Below the pieces are notes generated by a model. The model searched no databases. It saw only the letters and a program-made list of their open reading frames with translations, and had not been told where the DNA came from. Shown one piece after another: positions 17,707 to 28,900 of a DNA stretch of 64,000 nt. The DNA comes from an uncultured Clostridia bacterium (GTDB lineage: Bacteria > Bacillota > Clostridia > Christensenellales > UBA1242). Within the stretch, counting starts at the first letter, position 1; the number at the start of each line of letters is the position of its first letter. Both the position numbers and the translations under genes were made by a program. The stretch lies in NCBI GenBank assembly GCA_905235475.1, contig CAJOLU010000002.1, positions 1-64,000 on the forward strand. The letters run 5' to 3'.

Positions 17707-19290
17707 TTAACTCGTTTTCTCCAAATATGTTTCATAATCACACATATAGTCGATTATTTTCCCATCTTTTATTACAAAAATTCTGTTTGCAACACTTTGC
17801 AAAAGTTGGTGGTCATGAGATGAAAACAATAAAACGCCCTTAAAGTCTATCATACCATCATTAAGTGCGGTGATGCTTTCTAGGTCTAAGTGGTTTGTTG
17901 GTTGATCCAAAAGCAAAACATTTCCCGCTTCAACCATAAGTTTTGCCATCATACATCTAACTTTTTCTCCACCACTTAACACATTCACTGGTTTGTTGGC
18001 ATCATCTCCGCTAAATAGCATACGTCCCAAAAATCCACGCAAATAAGTGTTGTCTTTTTCTTTTGAAAATTCACGAAGCCAATCCACAATTTTTGTGTTT
18101 GTGTTAAAAAACTTTGCTTGGTCTTTTGGAAGATAACTCACATTAGTGGACTTGCCCCACTTAATCTCTCCATCGTCTGGCATAATTTCTCCAGCCATTA
18201 AGTTAAAAAGAGATGTCACAGCGTTTTCGTTATCACTCAAAATAGCAATTTTGTCGCCTTGGTTAACTCTAAATGAAACATTATCTAAAAGTTTTTTACC
18301 ATCAAAGTTAAAACTAACTCTATCAAACTCCAAAACATCTTTTCCAAGTTCTTTTTCGAACTTAAAATTAATGTAAGGATATTTTCTATTTGATGCTGGC
18401 ATATCTTCTATTTCAATTTTTTCCAGCATTTTCTTTCGACTTGTTGCTTGCCGTGCCATTGATTTATTTGCACCAAATCGCCTAATAAACGCTTTTAACT
18501 CTTCAATTTTCTTTTCTTTTTGCATATTTTGTTGTTTTGTTAATTGAAGCATAAGTTGGCTAGATTGATACCAAAAGTCATAGTTGCCCATCCACATTTT
18601 GATTTTTCCATAATCAACATCAACTGTGTGTGTGCAAACAACATTCAAAAAGTGACGGTCATGCGACACAACAATAACTGTTCCTGGATAATCCAGCAAG
18701 AAGTCTTCAAGCCAATGAATGCTTTTCTCGTCCATATGGTTTGTTGGCTCGTCCAAAAGCAATATATCTGGATTTCCAAAAAGTGCTTGTGCAAGCAAAA
18801 CTTTAACTTTTATCGAACCATTTAGCGTTCCCATAATTTCATAGTGATATTGTTCTTTTATGTCTAGGGCGTTTAGAAGTTTGGCTGCATCACTTTCAGC
18901 ATCCCAACCACCCATTTCAGCAAATTCTGCTTCCAAAGTGGCTGCAAGGTTTCCATCTTCTTCAGAAAAGTCTGGTTTTAAATATAATGCTTCTTTTTGC
19001 TTCATTATGTCATAAAGTTTTTTGTTGCCCATAATAACTGTGTCCATAACGGTGAACTCATCAAATTGGAAGTGGTCTTGCTTTAACACAGACATTCTTT
19101 CTTTTTCTGGAATTTCAATAGTTCCCTTGCTGGCTTCCAAATCGCCAGAAAGCAATTTTAGAAAAGTTGATTTTCCCGCACCATTAGCACCAATAACACC
19201 ATAACAGTTGCCTGGTGTGAACTTTAGGTTAACATCTTTAAATAGTGGGTCTCCCCCAAAAGATAGTTCCAAATCGGTTACGGTAATCAT
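17707..19290 (-). CDS. ABC-F family ATPase (YbiT/YkpA-like) with one degenerate ATP site
   Basis: A 527-residue soluble ATPase with two ABC domains joined by a linker (about residues 240-300), the layout of ABC-F translation factors that bind the ribosomal E site. Domain 1 has a normal Walker A GANGAGKST (34-42) and Walker B LLLDEPTNHMD (E181) but a poor signature LNGS (156-159). Domain 2 has a normal signature LSGGEKVR but a Walker A that reads SDNENAVTS (about 350-360, no glycine or lysine) and Walker B LLLDQPTNHLD with Q463 in place of the catalytic Glu. The three defects all map to the same composite site. Sequence style resembles YbiT/YkpA, not antibiotic-resistance ABC-F proteins. It sits 12 bp after aspS and 42 bp before cysS, consistent with a translation role. 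Confidence 0.92.
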   Translation of the reverse strand: MITVTDLELSFGGDPLFKDVNLKFTPGNCYGVIGANGAGKSTFLKLLSGDLEASKGTIEIPEKERMSVLKQDHFQFDEFTVMDTVIMGNKKLYDIMKQKEALYLKPDFSEEDGNLAATLEAEFAEMGGWDAESDAAKLLNALDIKEQYHYEIMGTLNGSIKVKVLLAQALFGNPDILLLDEPTNHMDEKSIHWLEDFLLDYPGTVIVVSHDRHFLNVVCTHTVDVDYGKIKMWMGNYDFWYQSSQLMLQLTKQQNMQKEKKIEELKAFIRRFGANKSMARQATSRKKMLEKIEIEDMPASNRKYPYINFKFEKELGKDVLEFDRVSFNFDGKKLLDNVSFRVNQGDKIAILSDNENAVTSLFNLMAGEIMPDDGEIKWGKSTNVSYLPKDQAKFFNTNTKIVDWLREFSKEKDNTYLRGFLGRMLFSGDDANKPVNVLSGGEKVRCMMAKLMVEAGNVLLLDQPTNHLDLESITALNDGMIDFKGVLLFSSHDHQLLQSVANRIFVIKDGKIIDYMCDYETYLEKTS

Positions 19291-19302
19291 ATCTTCTCCT
19301 TT

Positions 19303-21048
19303 TTATTCTTTTATGTCAACTTTGATATGAACTTCATCAAGTTGTTTTTTGGTTACTGTGCTTGGTGCGTTCGTTAGTGGGTCGAATGCAGATTTGTTTA
19401 GTGGGAATGGAATAACATCACGAATGGTGTTTTGGTCAAGAAGAAGCATAAGTGTTCTATCAATTCCAGGTGCCATTCCAGCGTGTGGTGGGGCTCCATA
19501 CTTAAATGCATCATAAAGGGCTCCAAACTTTGCTCTAACAACATCTGCCCCATATCCAACAACTTCAAACATTTTTTCCATAACGGCGCAGTCGTGGTTT
19601 CGAACCGCTCCACTTGCAAGTTCATATCCATTACAAACCATATCCCATTGGTCTGCTTGAATTGTGAGTGGGTCTTGCTCGAATGCTTTCATTCCACCCT
19701 TTGGTTGTGAGAATGGGTTGTGTGCAAAATCAAGTTTTCCTTCATCATCAAGTTCATAAAGTGGAAAATCTGTAATCCAACAGAACTCATATCTATTAGG
19801 GTCACAAAGGTTAAGTCTTTCTCCAAGTTCTTTTCTAAGGATTCCAGCAAGTTTTATTGTTGCTGCCTTTTTGCCAGCAAGAAGGAATATGCTTGAACCA
19901 ACTGTGGCATCAAGTTCTTTGATTAATCCTTGTTTTTCATCTTCACTCAAAAACTTTGCAATAGGGCTGTTAAATTCCATATTTTCTTCAACCTTAATCC
20001 AAGCAAGTCCTTTTGAACCATTGTTAATCATAAAGGTTGTTAAAGTGTCATAAAAAGACCTTGGCTGTCCTGCCAAGTTTGGCACGCAAATTGCTTTAAC
20101 TGTGCTCCCCTTAAATGCGTTAAAATTGGTGTTTGCAAAAACAGAGGTCACATCGTGAATAATGAGCGGATTTCTAAGGTCTGGTTTATCTGTTCCATAT
20201 AATTCCAAACTTTCGTTATATGGGATTCTTCTAAATGGCGCTTCAGACATTTCTTTTGTTGAAAAGTGCTTAAAAATGCTTGTGTAGAGTTTTTCTCCAA
20301 CTTCAAACCAATCTTCTTGAGTTGAGAAAGCCATTTCCATATCTAATTGATAGAACTCCCCAGCGGCACGGTCTGCTCTGGCATCTTCATCTCTAAAACA
20401 AGGTGCAATCTGGAAATATTTTTCAAAACCACCAACCATCAAAAGTTGTTTGAAAACTTGTGGTGACTGAGGAAGAGCATAGAATTTGCCTGGGTGTTGT
20501 CTGGCTGGAATAATGAAATCTCTTGCTCCCTCTGGGCTTGATGCTGTGATTATTGGAGTGTTAATCTCCAAAAAGCCCATTTTCTTCATTTCACTTCTCA
20601 TATAGTCAATAACTTGGCTTCTAAAGATTATGTTGTTATAAAGTTGTGGGTCACGCATATCCAAATAGCGATATTTCAGTCTAACATCTTCTCTAACATT
20701 CTTGCTGTCGCCAACCTCAAAAGGAAGTGGTGCATAAACAGCGCCCAACACAACAAGTGATGAAGCCACAATTTCCACTTCACCAGTTTTAAGTTTTAGG
20801 TTAATATTGTCATCGCCTCTTGCCCTAACAACGCCCTCAACAGAAATAACCGCTTCTCTTGAAACTTTTTCCATCATTTTGTCGTCATTAACCACAATTT
20901 GAACAATTCCGCTTTGCTCTCTAAGGTCAATAAAAGTGATTCCACCGTGGTCACGAATTGAGTGAACCCAACCAGCAACTTTCACTGTTTTTCCAATAAA
21001 ATCTTTTGTGATTTCGCCACAAACGTTTGTGCGATAAGTGTTTGTCAT
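19303..21048 (-). CDS. aspS: Aspartyl-tRNA synthetase, probably non-discriminating
   Basis: A 581-residue bacterial-type class II synthetase: N-terminal OB fold (residues 1-~105), catalytic core with motif 2 around FRDEDARADRAAGEFYQLD, the GAD insertion domain (about 280-420), and motif 3 in GMAPGIDRTLMLL. In the anticodon-binding part it reads RDHGGITFIDL. The histidine after RD is the residue associated with enzymes that also charge tRNA-Asn and depend on GatCAB, so it may be non-discriminating; this is inference from known family determinants. A consensus promoter lies upstream on the minus strand and it heads the aspS-ABC-F-cysS unit. The ATG follows AGGAG by about 8 nt. Confidence 0.97.
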   Translation of the reverse strand: MTNTYRTNVCGEITKDFIGKTVKVAGWVHSIRDHGGITFIDLREQSGIVQIVVNDDKMMEKVSREAVISVEGVVRARGDDNINLKLKTGEVEIVASSLVVLGAVYAPLPFEVGDSKNVREDVRLKYRYLDMRDPQLYNNIIFRSQVIDYMRSEMKKMGFLEINTPIITASSPEGARDFIIPARQHPGKFYALPQSPQVFKQLLMVGGFEKYFQIAPCFRDEDARADRAAGEFYQLDMEMAFSTQEDWFEVGEKLYTSIFKHFSTKEMSEAPFRRIPYNESLELYGTDKPDLRNPLIIHDVTSVFANTNFNAFKGSTVKAICVPNLAGQPRSFYDTLTTFMINNGSKGLAWIKVEENMEFNSPIAKFLSEDEKQGLIKELDATVGSSIFLLAGKKAATIKLAGILRKELGERLNLCDPNRYEFCWITDFPLYELDDEGKLDFAHNPFSQPKGGMKAFEQDPLTIQADQWDMVCNGYELASGAVRNHDCAVMEKMFEVVGYGADVVRAKFGALYDAFKYGAPPHAGMAPGIDRTLMLLLDQNTIRDVIPFPLNKSAFDPLTNAPSTVTKKQLDEVHIKVDIKE

Positions 21049-21083
21049 TTTCTTAATCTCCTAAAATATTTCATTTATAGTTC

Positions 21084-21112
21084 ATTATACCTTAATTGAA
21101 TAAATATTTCAA
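21084..21112 (-). promoter_or_regulatory. aspS promoter
   Basis: Minus strand TTGAAA (21107-21112) and TATAAT (21084-21089) with a 17-bp spacer, 36 bp from the aspS start codon. Confidence 0.75.
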
Positions 21113-21186
21113 GTGATTTACAAAAAATTAATAATATAGTGCCAATTTCCCTATTTTTTAGCCTTTTCTTTTAATAAAAGAAACTA

Positions 21187-21215
21187 TTGACAAATCTGGT
21201 TAAAAGTGATATAAT
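21187..21215 (+). promoter_or_regulatory. Consensus promoter of the 557-aa membrane protein
   Basis: Perfect TTGACA (21187-21192) and TATAAT (21210-21215) with a 17-bp spacer; start near 21222, leaving a short leader with AAGGAG (21233-21238). Confidence 0.8.
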
Positions 21216-21248
21216 CTTTACAATAAAAAAGTAAGGAGTGTTAGTCTT

Positions 21249-22922
21249 ATGGAAAGAAAAGAACAAGAAGAAAAACAAAAAACACCAATTTTGGTGCACC
21301 CAGTTCAGTTTGCCATGGCTGAAATTAAACGCCAAAGTTTGTTACATCAATTCAAAAATATGAGAAAAGATGCAGACAAAATTCAACAAAAAAGAAAAGA
21401 TATTGCTGAATTTGCCGAAAAAACATCAAATGGTGCTGTTAAAGCAGAAACACTTGTAAGCGATTTTGCAAAACTAGACAAAATTTACAGCCAAGGAAGC
21501 AATGAAGCAAAATCTATTCAAGCAAAACTTAAAACAGTTCTTGGCAAGAAAACACTAAAAGAAGCACAAGCAGATGAAGAACTATCAAAAGAAGTGACAC
21601 CACTTGTAAATCAACTTGCAAACATTCACAGAACAAACAGTGCGCAAGCCCTTATGGCAACAAGCATGGCTGCAGTTAAACTTTATGACCAACAAGGAAA
21701 CATCACACAAAACAAAAAAGGTGGAATTTCTGCCAAAGGTGCTGCCATTATTGCTGTTGCACTTGCTGGCGTTGGTGTTGGAGTTTATGTTGCAACTCAA
21801 TCTGGGAAAAACGGTGGAACAACACACTACAATTCTGTTGACTACGCAGGTTCATTGGTTAACAACATGTTAATCAATGTGGATGGAAATTCTCCTTACG
21901 CATCAAATGTTGATGCTTCCTCACAAGAATTCTTGAATTTGATTAATTCAAATGATTATAAAATTGCTGTTATTGACATAAAAAATCAGGGTCAAGCAGA
22001 AATAAAATCTTTGCAAGAAAGCATTAATGACCAAATTGTTGCAGAATATCAACGCATAGAGGAACTAAACACCGCTTCTGGCTATAGAGAACAAAGTACT
22101 TTTATGGGTCGTAATAACTTTTCAAGACTTGTTGACTCAGATTATCGCCCACTTGAAAGTTATGTTGCATACTTAACAAGATATAAAAACTATTTGGAAG
22201 CGCAAGAACCAGAAAAAATGTATGAAAAATTTGAAGCAGATTATTATAATCAAATTCCACAAAATATCAAAGATCTCTATTCTTCTTACAATATTGATTT
22301 AACAATGGAAAAAGATCAAGAAATTTTGAGTTGGTTAGGTGCAAGTGTTAGAACAATTGACCACTATGACATAAACACGGGTGAAATAACAAAAACATTG
22401 GTGTTTGATGAACACGTTCCAGATGGAACAACACTAGATTTCTTAAAAGAGTATTATAATATTCCAGCAGAAATTCGCAACAACTCTTATGACATATATG
22501 GCAGACTTACAGTGTCAGAAGAATATTCAGATTATATAAATATATTGGCTGATACAAAATATGCTAACAACGGTCTAGAACGATATTATAACAGCATTAA
22601 CCCAAGTTACGCAAATCAAATTAGGCAATGTGTTGAAAACATTGATGCACTTCAAGCAGACTACATAACAAAAACAGCGCAAATTCAACAAAACACCAAC
22701 TTGGAAATTGCGAACCTTCAACAAACTTCTTTAGGGCTTGACACAAACAATCAAATTCTTGGAAGTTCAATGGATGCAATGGGTTTGCCTATTAACAACG
22801 TTCCACAAACAGGTGAGAAGACTGGAATTATTCAAAACTTTGTGGACTCAGTGCTTGGTGGCATTAATGATGCACAAGATGCAATCATTAATGTTGTTGA
22901 CGACATAACAAGAAATCTTTAA
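21249..22922 (+). CDS. Coiled-coil single-pass membrane protein, unrecognised (557 aa)
   Basis: No family is recognised. Residues 1-~160 are charged and predicted helical (for example KNMRKDADKIQQKRKDIAEF), probably a cytoplasmic coiled coil. One hydrophobic segment at about 165-183 (GAAIIAVALAGVGVGVYVAT) follows a lysine-rich stretch. By the positive-inside rule the remaining ~370 residues should be outside: they are mixed alpha and Tyr-rich, with another coiled coil near 455-500 (QTSLGLDTNNQ region) and an amphipathic end (NFVDSVLGGINDAQDAIINV). There is no cleavable signal. It has a perfect consensus promoter, suggesting strong expression. It converges on the giant-protein operon and shares a terminator with it, so a structural link with that surface machinery is possible but not shown. 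Confidence 0.75.
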   Translation: MERKEQEEKQKTPILVHPVQFAMAEIKRQSLLHQFKNMRKDADKIQQKRKDIAEFAEKTSNGAVKAETLVSDFAKLDKIYSQGSNEAKSIQAKLKTVLGKKTLKEAQADEELSKEVTPLVNQLANIHRTNSAQALMATSMAAVKLYDQQGNITQNKKGGISAKGAAIIAVALAGVGVGVYVATQSGKNGGTTHYNSVDYAGSLVNNMLINVDGNSPYASNVDASSQEFLNLINSNDYKIAVIDIKNQGQAEIKSLQESINDQIVAEYQRIEELNTASGYREQSTFMGRNNFSRLVDSDYRPLESYVAYLTRYKNYLEAQEPEKMYEKFEADYYNQIPQNIKDLYSSYNIDLTMEKDQEILSWLGASVRTIDHYDINTGEITKTLVFDEHVPDGTTLDFLKEYYNIPAEIRNNSYDIYGRLTVSEEYSDYINILADTKYANNGLERYYNSINPSYANQIRQCVENIDALQADYITKTAQIQQNTNLEIANLQQTSLGLDTNNQILGSSMDAMGLPINNVPQTGEKTGIIQNFVDSVLGGINDAQDAIINVVDDITRNL

Positions 22923-22958
22923 CAAAAAAAGAAGCAAAAATTTGCTTCTTTTTTTGTT
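22921..22958. terminator. Bidirectional terminator between the 557-aa and 5505-aa genes
   Basis: An 18-bp perfect inverted repeat centred near 22939 (core AGAAGCAAA / TTTGCTTCT) with A- and T-tracts, placed between convergent genes. Confidence 0.85.
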
Positions 22959-22981
22959 GTAATGCTATTTTGATGAACTCT

Positions 22982-25900
22982 CTATTTTAGTATTCTTGAA
23001 CTCTCTTCATAAACTCCATTTTTTGCCTTAATTGTGTCGTTAAAATCGTTATTTATTTTTAAGCTTATAGAAGTTATCCAGCCCCTTGTGCCACACTCTA
23101 CATCTCTTGCAAGCAAATCGAGCCCTGGAACCCCATCTTGAGTCCATTTATCATCGTCGACGATTGTTGATGTTTGGTCGATTTTCACATCTTTGCTCAG
23201 CTGAGCAGTCTTTTCATCTTCCCCCAACCAGCCCGCATCCAATATACAACTATAACCAGCTTCAAAGGTTGCTGTTGCTGAAAAAACAAGTGGATAATCA
23301 TACAGGATTTTTACACTGCTAAACTTTAAAGTATAATACATTACCAGGGCATCTCCCAAATCCAATAAACCCCCTTTCTGTTCCTTCTTTGCTTTTGCTA
23401 CAGCAGAAATTACACATGTCACAACGTTAACTTGTCTCCATATATAAAAAGTGTTGGTTTTAACTTTAGCAACTTTCTTCAATTGATCATCATATGGCAT
23501 ATCCTTCGATTCAAGCGCGATTTCCGTTGCCACGTTTAGGTTTCTGTCTAAAGTTTTTGATACTATACCATAACTTTTATAACTATCCCCAAATAGTGGC
23601 GTTAGGGTGAGCGTTGCGTTATTAATTTTGTTTACTTTCTTACCACTTGCTTTTAAAGTTAAGTAAACTTTATCTCCAGAGTATTGTGTGTTATCTTTAA
23701 ATTCAAAGTTTGAATCTGAAAAACTTGCAATATAATTATATCTATTTGCAACATTATATTGCAATTGTCGTATGTAGAATTCATATGAAACAAGAATATT
23801 TGCATAAATCATTCCTATTACAGAATCGCTACTATTACTATTATAAACATCCTGATAATGATCAAAAGTTTCTGGCTCTAACTCTGATTCAAATGGATTT
23901 GAATAATCCCCAGTCTTTATTGGTCCCAACAAACCACGTTGAAAACGACAATTTTGTTGAACATCCCAACTAGAATAATATGCTCCAGTTCCATCCTCTC
24001 CAACAATTTGTTCAGCTGAATTATTCTTATCAAGATTTATTTGAGCCGATGATGGAAGAGAGATAGAAACATCACCACCATACAGATAATTATAGCCTAA
24101 GTTATATGAATTTCCAGAAATTTTAAGTTGAATTTTGTTTTTCCCTAACTGCAAATAACCAGCATTTGAATTATTATAAGTAACATCACCATATGTGCCT
24201 TCTTTAATATATCCATATCTAGTAGTCAATGCAGTAGCAACTTTTTGTGTGGCATAATCTTTTGCATTGAATGTCAAGGCATCCAACTGGCTTGGGTCAA
24301 CAGAATAAGTTCTACTCGCGTTTGAATAAGTCCATGAACTACCCAAGTCAGATTTTGTCCAATTAGAAGAAACAGTTGGGGTGTTGGAACCTGTTTTTGG
24401 TGTGACTTCATGTTGCCAAATATTTGCAGTGACTTTTAGTGTGTCTGAGTTAGGATAATTTGTATATGATGTTGTATTAGGTGTTGTACTATTACTAATG
24501 TTCACCTTCATATCGGTGCCACCACTAATTGAAATATCATCATAATCACTATATACTTTCCTATATATAAATGGATATCTGCCAGATTCTCCACTAGCTA
24601 TTTCATTATTTCCTGCCGTCAGTTCATAACTAATATAATAGGAGCCTCCATCTTTGCTTTGCATAATCCAGTTTAATGCCTCAACAACCCCTTCGGCGTT
24701 AAAAAAGTATTTGTGTAGATTTGTTGCTGTCTTCCTATCATATGTTGCAGTAGGATTACGAGCAATTGAAGAAGTATAAACATATAACTTCCAGTTGCGA
24801 TCGTCCTCGATTAAGGAGCCATAGTTAATGCCCTCATCTGCTGGACTAGTGAATGCATGGCTGGTTCGACTGTGTGAATTAAAAACACTTGTGTTGGTCC
24901 TAAAGGCTTGCTCATACCACAAACCTCTCAATCCATACACTCCAACGGCAAAGCCTTCTTTTTTCTCTGCATTTGGTTGCTGTCGTGCTTTTGTTAACAG
25001 ATCACTACTGGAAATATCATCTAAATCGGTCCAATCATTATAAAAGTCTTTGTCATAATAATATTCAACTGCTAAATTACGGAGGTTGGAAAGTTTTAGT
25101 TGAAGCGTGTGGGTTGCAGACTTTTCACTTCCATAAATTTTGTAGTTTATATTGTGGTTTGTATCATTCACATTGTAGTAAGGAGTGATGGATGTTATTA
25201 TATCATTCCCTTTCTCCCAAGCCTGCTTGGTAATATCAAATCCACTTTCGTTCCTATTCTTCTTAAATAGTTGGTTTAACACATTATAACTATTTGCTGT
25301 TGCCTCTGCCTCCATTTCGAAAATGTCTTTCTCATTACCATAATACTCGCCACTAACCGTATAATCAACCCTAATCTGATAACCATCAGTTGGTTGGTCT
25401 TTCTCAGCTTTTTGGAAGTTAATGGTTAACTCTTTTGGAACCAAATATCCAATTTTATAGTAATTGCCATATCTGTCTGTCTTTTGAATTTCTCTCTGTG
25501 TGTCAAACACCATGTTGCTATATTCAGGGGTTTTCACTTCCACACTGTGATAGAAATAGAAGGCAAAAGTTCGTGTAAGACTAGCAATCCAATAACCAAA
25601 GTTGTTATCATCAGTTGTTTCATATTTAAGTTGGAAAGTAACATATATTAGCTTAGCATCTGTAACTTTGCTACTTAACAAATTGTAGATATTAGCATTG
25701 CTATTGATGTCATCAACAGAAATAATTGGCGACGCATTAGACGAAGTGTTCATTACAAATTTTTGTGTGACTAAATCATTGCCTTCTTCGTCTTTAAAGT
25801 TTGCATAAACACTAACCACCTTGTCTTCTAATCCTTCACCCGCATGAAATTGCTCTTTAAAATGTAACATAAATTCTGTTACAACTTTAAATATCGTGTT

Positions 25901-28900
25901 GTCACTTTCAATCGCCTCAAGGTTTGCACCTAAATATTCCTCAAAATCATCAACATCATCACCAACAGACAAGAGATCTTTGAAAACATCCTTTCCATTT
26001 ACATCAAGAAGTTCCACATCATCCGCCCCTACAATATTAAGTTGCTTCTTGACTGTGATTGAATCCTCATACTCGAATATGCTTTGTGAGTTTATATAGT
26101 TTGCAGTTTGTGATTTCATTTCGCTGGTTACTTTGGTGAACACATCAAGTGGGTAATTAAAATCATTTGGCACTAATGACAAACCATCTTTAGCATAATA
26201 TGGTTCTTTATTATTGGCAACATAACCAATTGCTTGAAGCTTGAAGGAAACATCTCCAGGTAAATATTGTTTAAAGGTTGAAAATGCATCACCATCATAA
26301 ATTAATATTTGATATATCTTGTCCTCATTTTCATCACTATCATATGAAACTCGAATGCCATTGTTGCTGCGTATTAGATTAATAGTAATTAGATTTCTTG
26401 CTACAAGCGTTTTTGATTCACCTTCACCTCTCGTTATTTCATAAATAAGGTTAACAGCTTGCGCTTTATTGATGTTTGAAACCTCCAACAACAAGCACAC
26501 TCTGTCATTATTGTCAAACAATACAGTGTCGGTTTCTTCAGCAAACTCCTTAACCCCACCATTTTCTGTATATAAGCCAAATTTAACACTCGAAATCTGT
26601 GCCTCATCAACTTCAATAAAGTGGTTAACATTTGGGCTCTTGCGTGATGCCGAGTTACTGGTCATTGTGTAACTTGTTTCATTAAAGATTTTTGCCCTAA
26701 ATTCAAAGTTTGAAACATTTTTCTTGAAATTGTTTCCATCAACAAGAAATTTTAGTGGCATTCCAAAGTTTTCAATAACCACTTGTTTCTCTATCTCGTA
26801 TGTGTTTGCGTTAAGTGAAGTTTGGTAATAACCAACATTTTCTGTTGTTTTATATGGAATAACTGTTTGTTTTGCATAGATTGGTTCATCTTTAATAAGT
26901 ATGCCGTTTTCATCAATCTTTCCATTTAGTTGCAGAGATTCATAGATACCCGGCGTTGAAAGGGCAATATAGTTACCATCACGCAAAATATAACGATTTT
27001 CATATTTAGCCGCACCCTCTGCACCAACAATTTCTCTTTGATCATCATCTAACTCAATATATTCTTTAAGCATATATTTTCTAGCTGCATCGGTTGAATA
27101 TATGTAGAGTTTGCGACTATTGTTTATAATTTGTTGGGCTTCTTCAATTGTGGCACACTTTGTGTAGGCTTCCGTTTCTGTGTTGAAGTAATAATATTCA
27201 ACATTTGCGTCTAACTCACCATTATATGGAACGAAAGAGCCACTCACATTGCTATCAACAAATTCTTGAAATTCAACTCGTCTAATATAAACATTTGATT
27301 CTTGTTCTGAACCTGTTACTCCATTCACATTAGTTGCAGCAGTTTGAGTGTTATACCAAACAATGAAATAATAATCTGTGTAAACATCAATAGTGTTGTC
27401 ATTTGAATCTCTTTTTGTCACACACACAATAAAGTAATGGAAATTGTTTTTATTGCTGTCATTAACACCGTCTAGATTATAGTAAATATAAGCATCTTCA
27501 TAGCAAATTTCATCCTCATCATTGAGGTATGCAACCTTACTAGATGCATCTAATGTTGCAACCCCTCTTCCAGCCTCACCCTCATCAACAGTAAGTGACA
27601 TACTATAATATTTTGTTAAATCTCGAACATCGAACCATTCATCACTTTCTTTGACAAAGTTTTTGTAATAGCCGTCATCACTTTGTGTCATTTCATATGC
27701 AAACTCTTTTGGTGCATTATAACTGTCAACAATAATATGGTTATCAACTTTGTGAGATGAGTTGATGAGGAATGGACTAACTCCATTAACATCAACAAAA
27801 GATTCATATGTTATTGGCCTATTCTTCTTTATATTTTGTAATGCCTCAATATTGTTGTTATTCAGTTCCACAACCCAACTTACTTCATATCTAAGTGAAT
27901 CTGAAAGCGAAATTGAACATTTTGTATACTCTAATGCATCAATATAAGCCTGTTGCTCCGCTGTTTCTATGTTTTCGTAAGCTCTTAAGTTGACCATAAA
28001 TTGCTTGCCATCTTTGTTAGACAACCAGTTTGTGAAATTAAATCTAACATATATTGTAAATCTACCACTATTTTCACCATTTCCACCTTTTTGATATTCA
28101 TATGCATAAGTTGGAGTGTCTAGTTTCACATAATTTACATAAGCTTCCGTGTCTGCCATTGCTTCTGTTCCAGCGTTAGATTTATATGCCTGACCTTGCG
28201 CAAGTTTAACAACAACTCTAAATTTATGTAAACCAAATTGGCTCTTATTGTTATTAATTATATTTGTTACATTAACAACATAAACATGATAGTTATCTTC
28301 GTCAGTTCCTTGCCAGTCGTTTGCATCAACCGCAAAACTATCTTCATTGCCAATTGTCCAATCTGGATTTCCATTCAAGAATGTGTTTGCATAATAATGA
28401 ATTATTGACAATCCAGAAGTATGTGGAAGAGTTGCGCCAGTGCTTTTAACTCTAAATGTAAGATATACATCTTGTTCATTGTTCACCCAAGCAAGTTGTT
28501 CACTTTCTGTTATATAGTTAGGGTCGTTTTCATCTGTTATGGCACTTTCTGTTGTGAATTTAATAAGATTTGTGTTTGCTTTTCCTGCAACTTGAACACA
28601 ATCTTTGCCATCAATTTGCACAACATCTTTATTTGTGGCGCTAGCATTTCTTAACACAACATTAAAATCATCTGTTACAAATTGAACATCAGTTACAAAC
28701 CAGTGTTCCAAAATGTGAGTGCCTGCCTCATAAATAAGTCCATCAACATAACCACTATTGGTGCCGTCCACAAGTTTGATTTTAAGGAAATATTGACCTG
28801 GCAAAATTTCGTTTTGGTTAAGAGGTGTCCAAACATTTTTTATCCACTTGTTTTGTTTTATGAAAATATCATCATTATTATCTCTTGCTGTTTCAAAATC

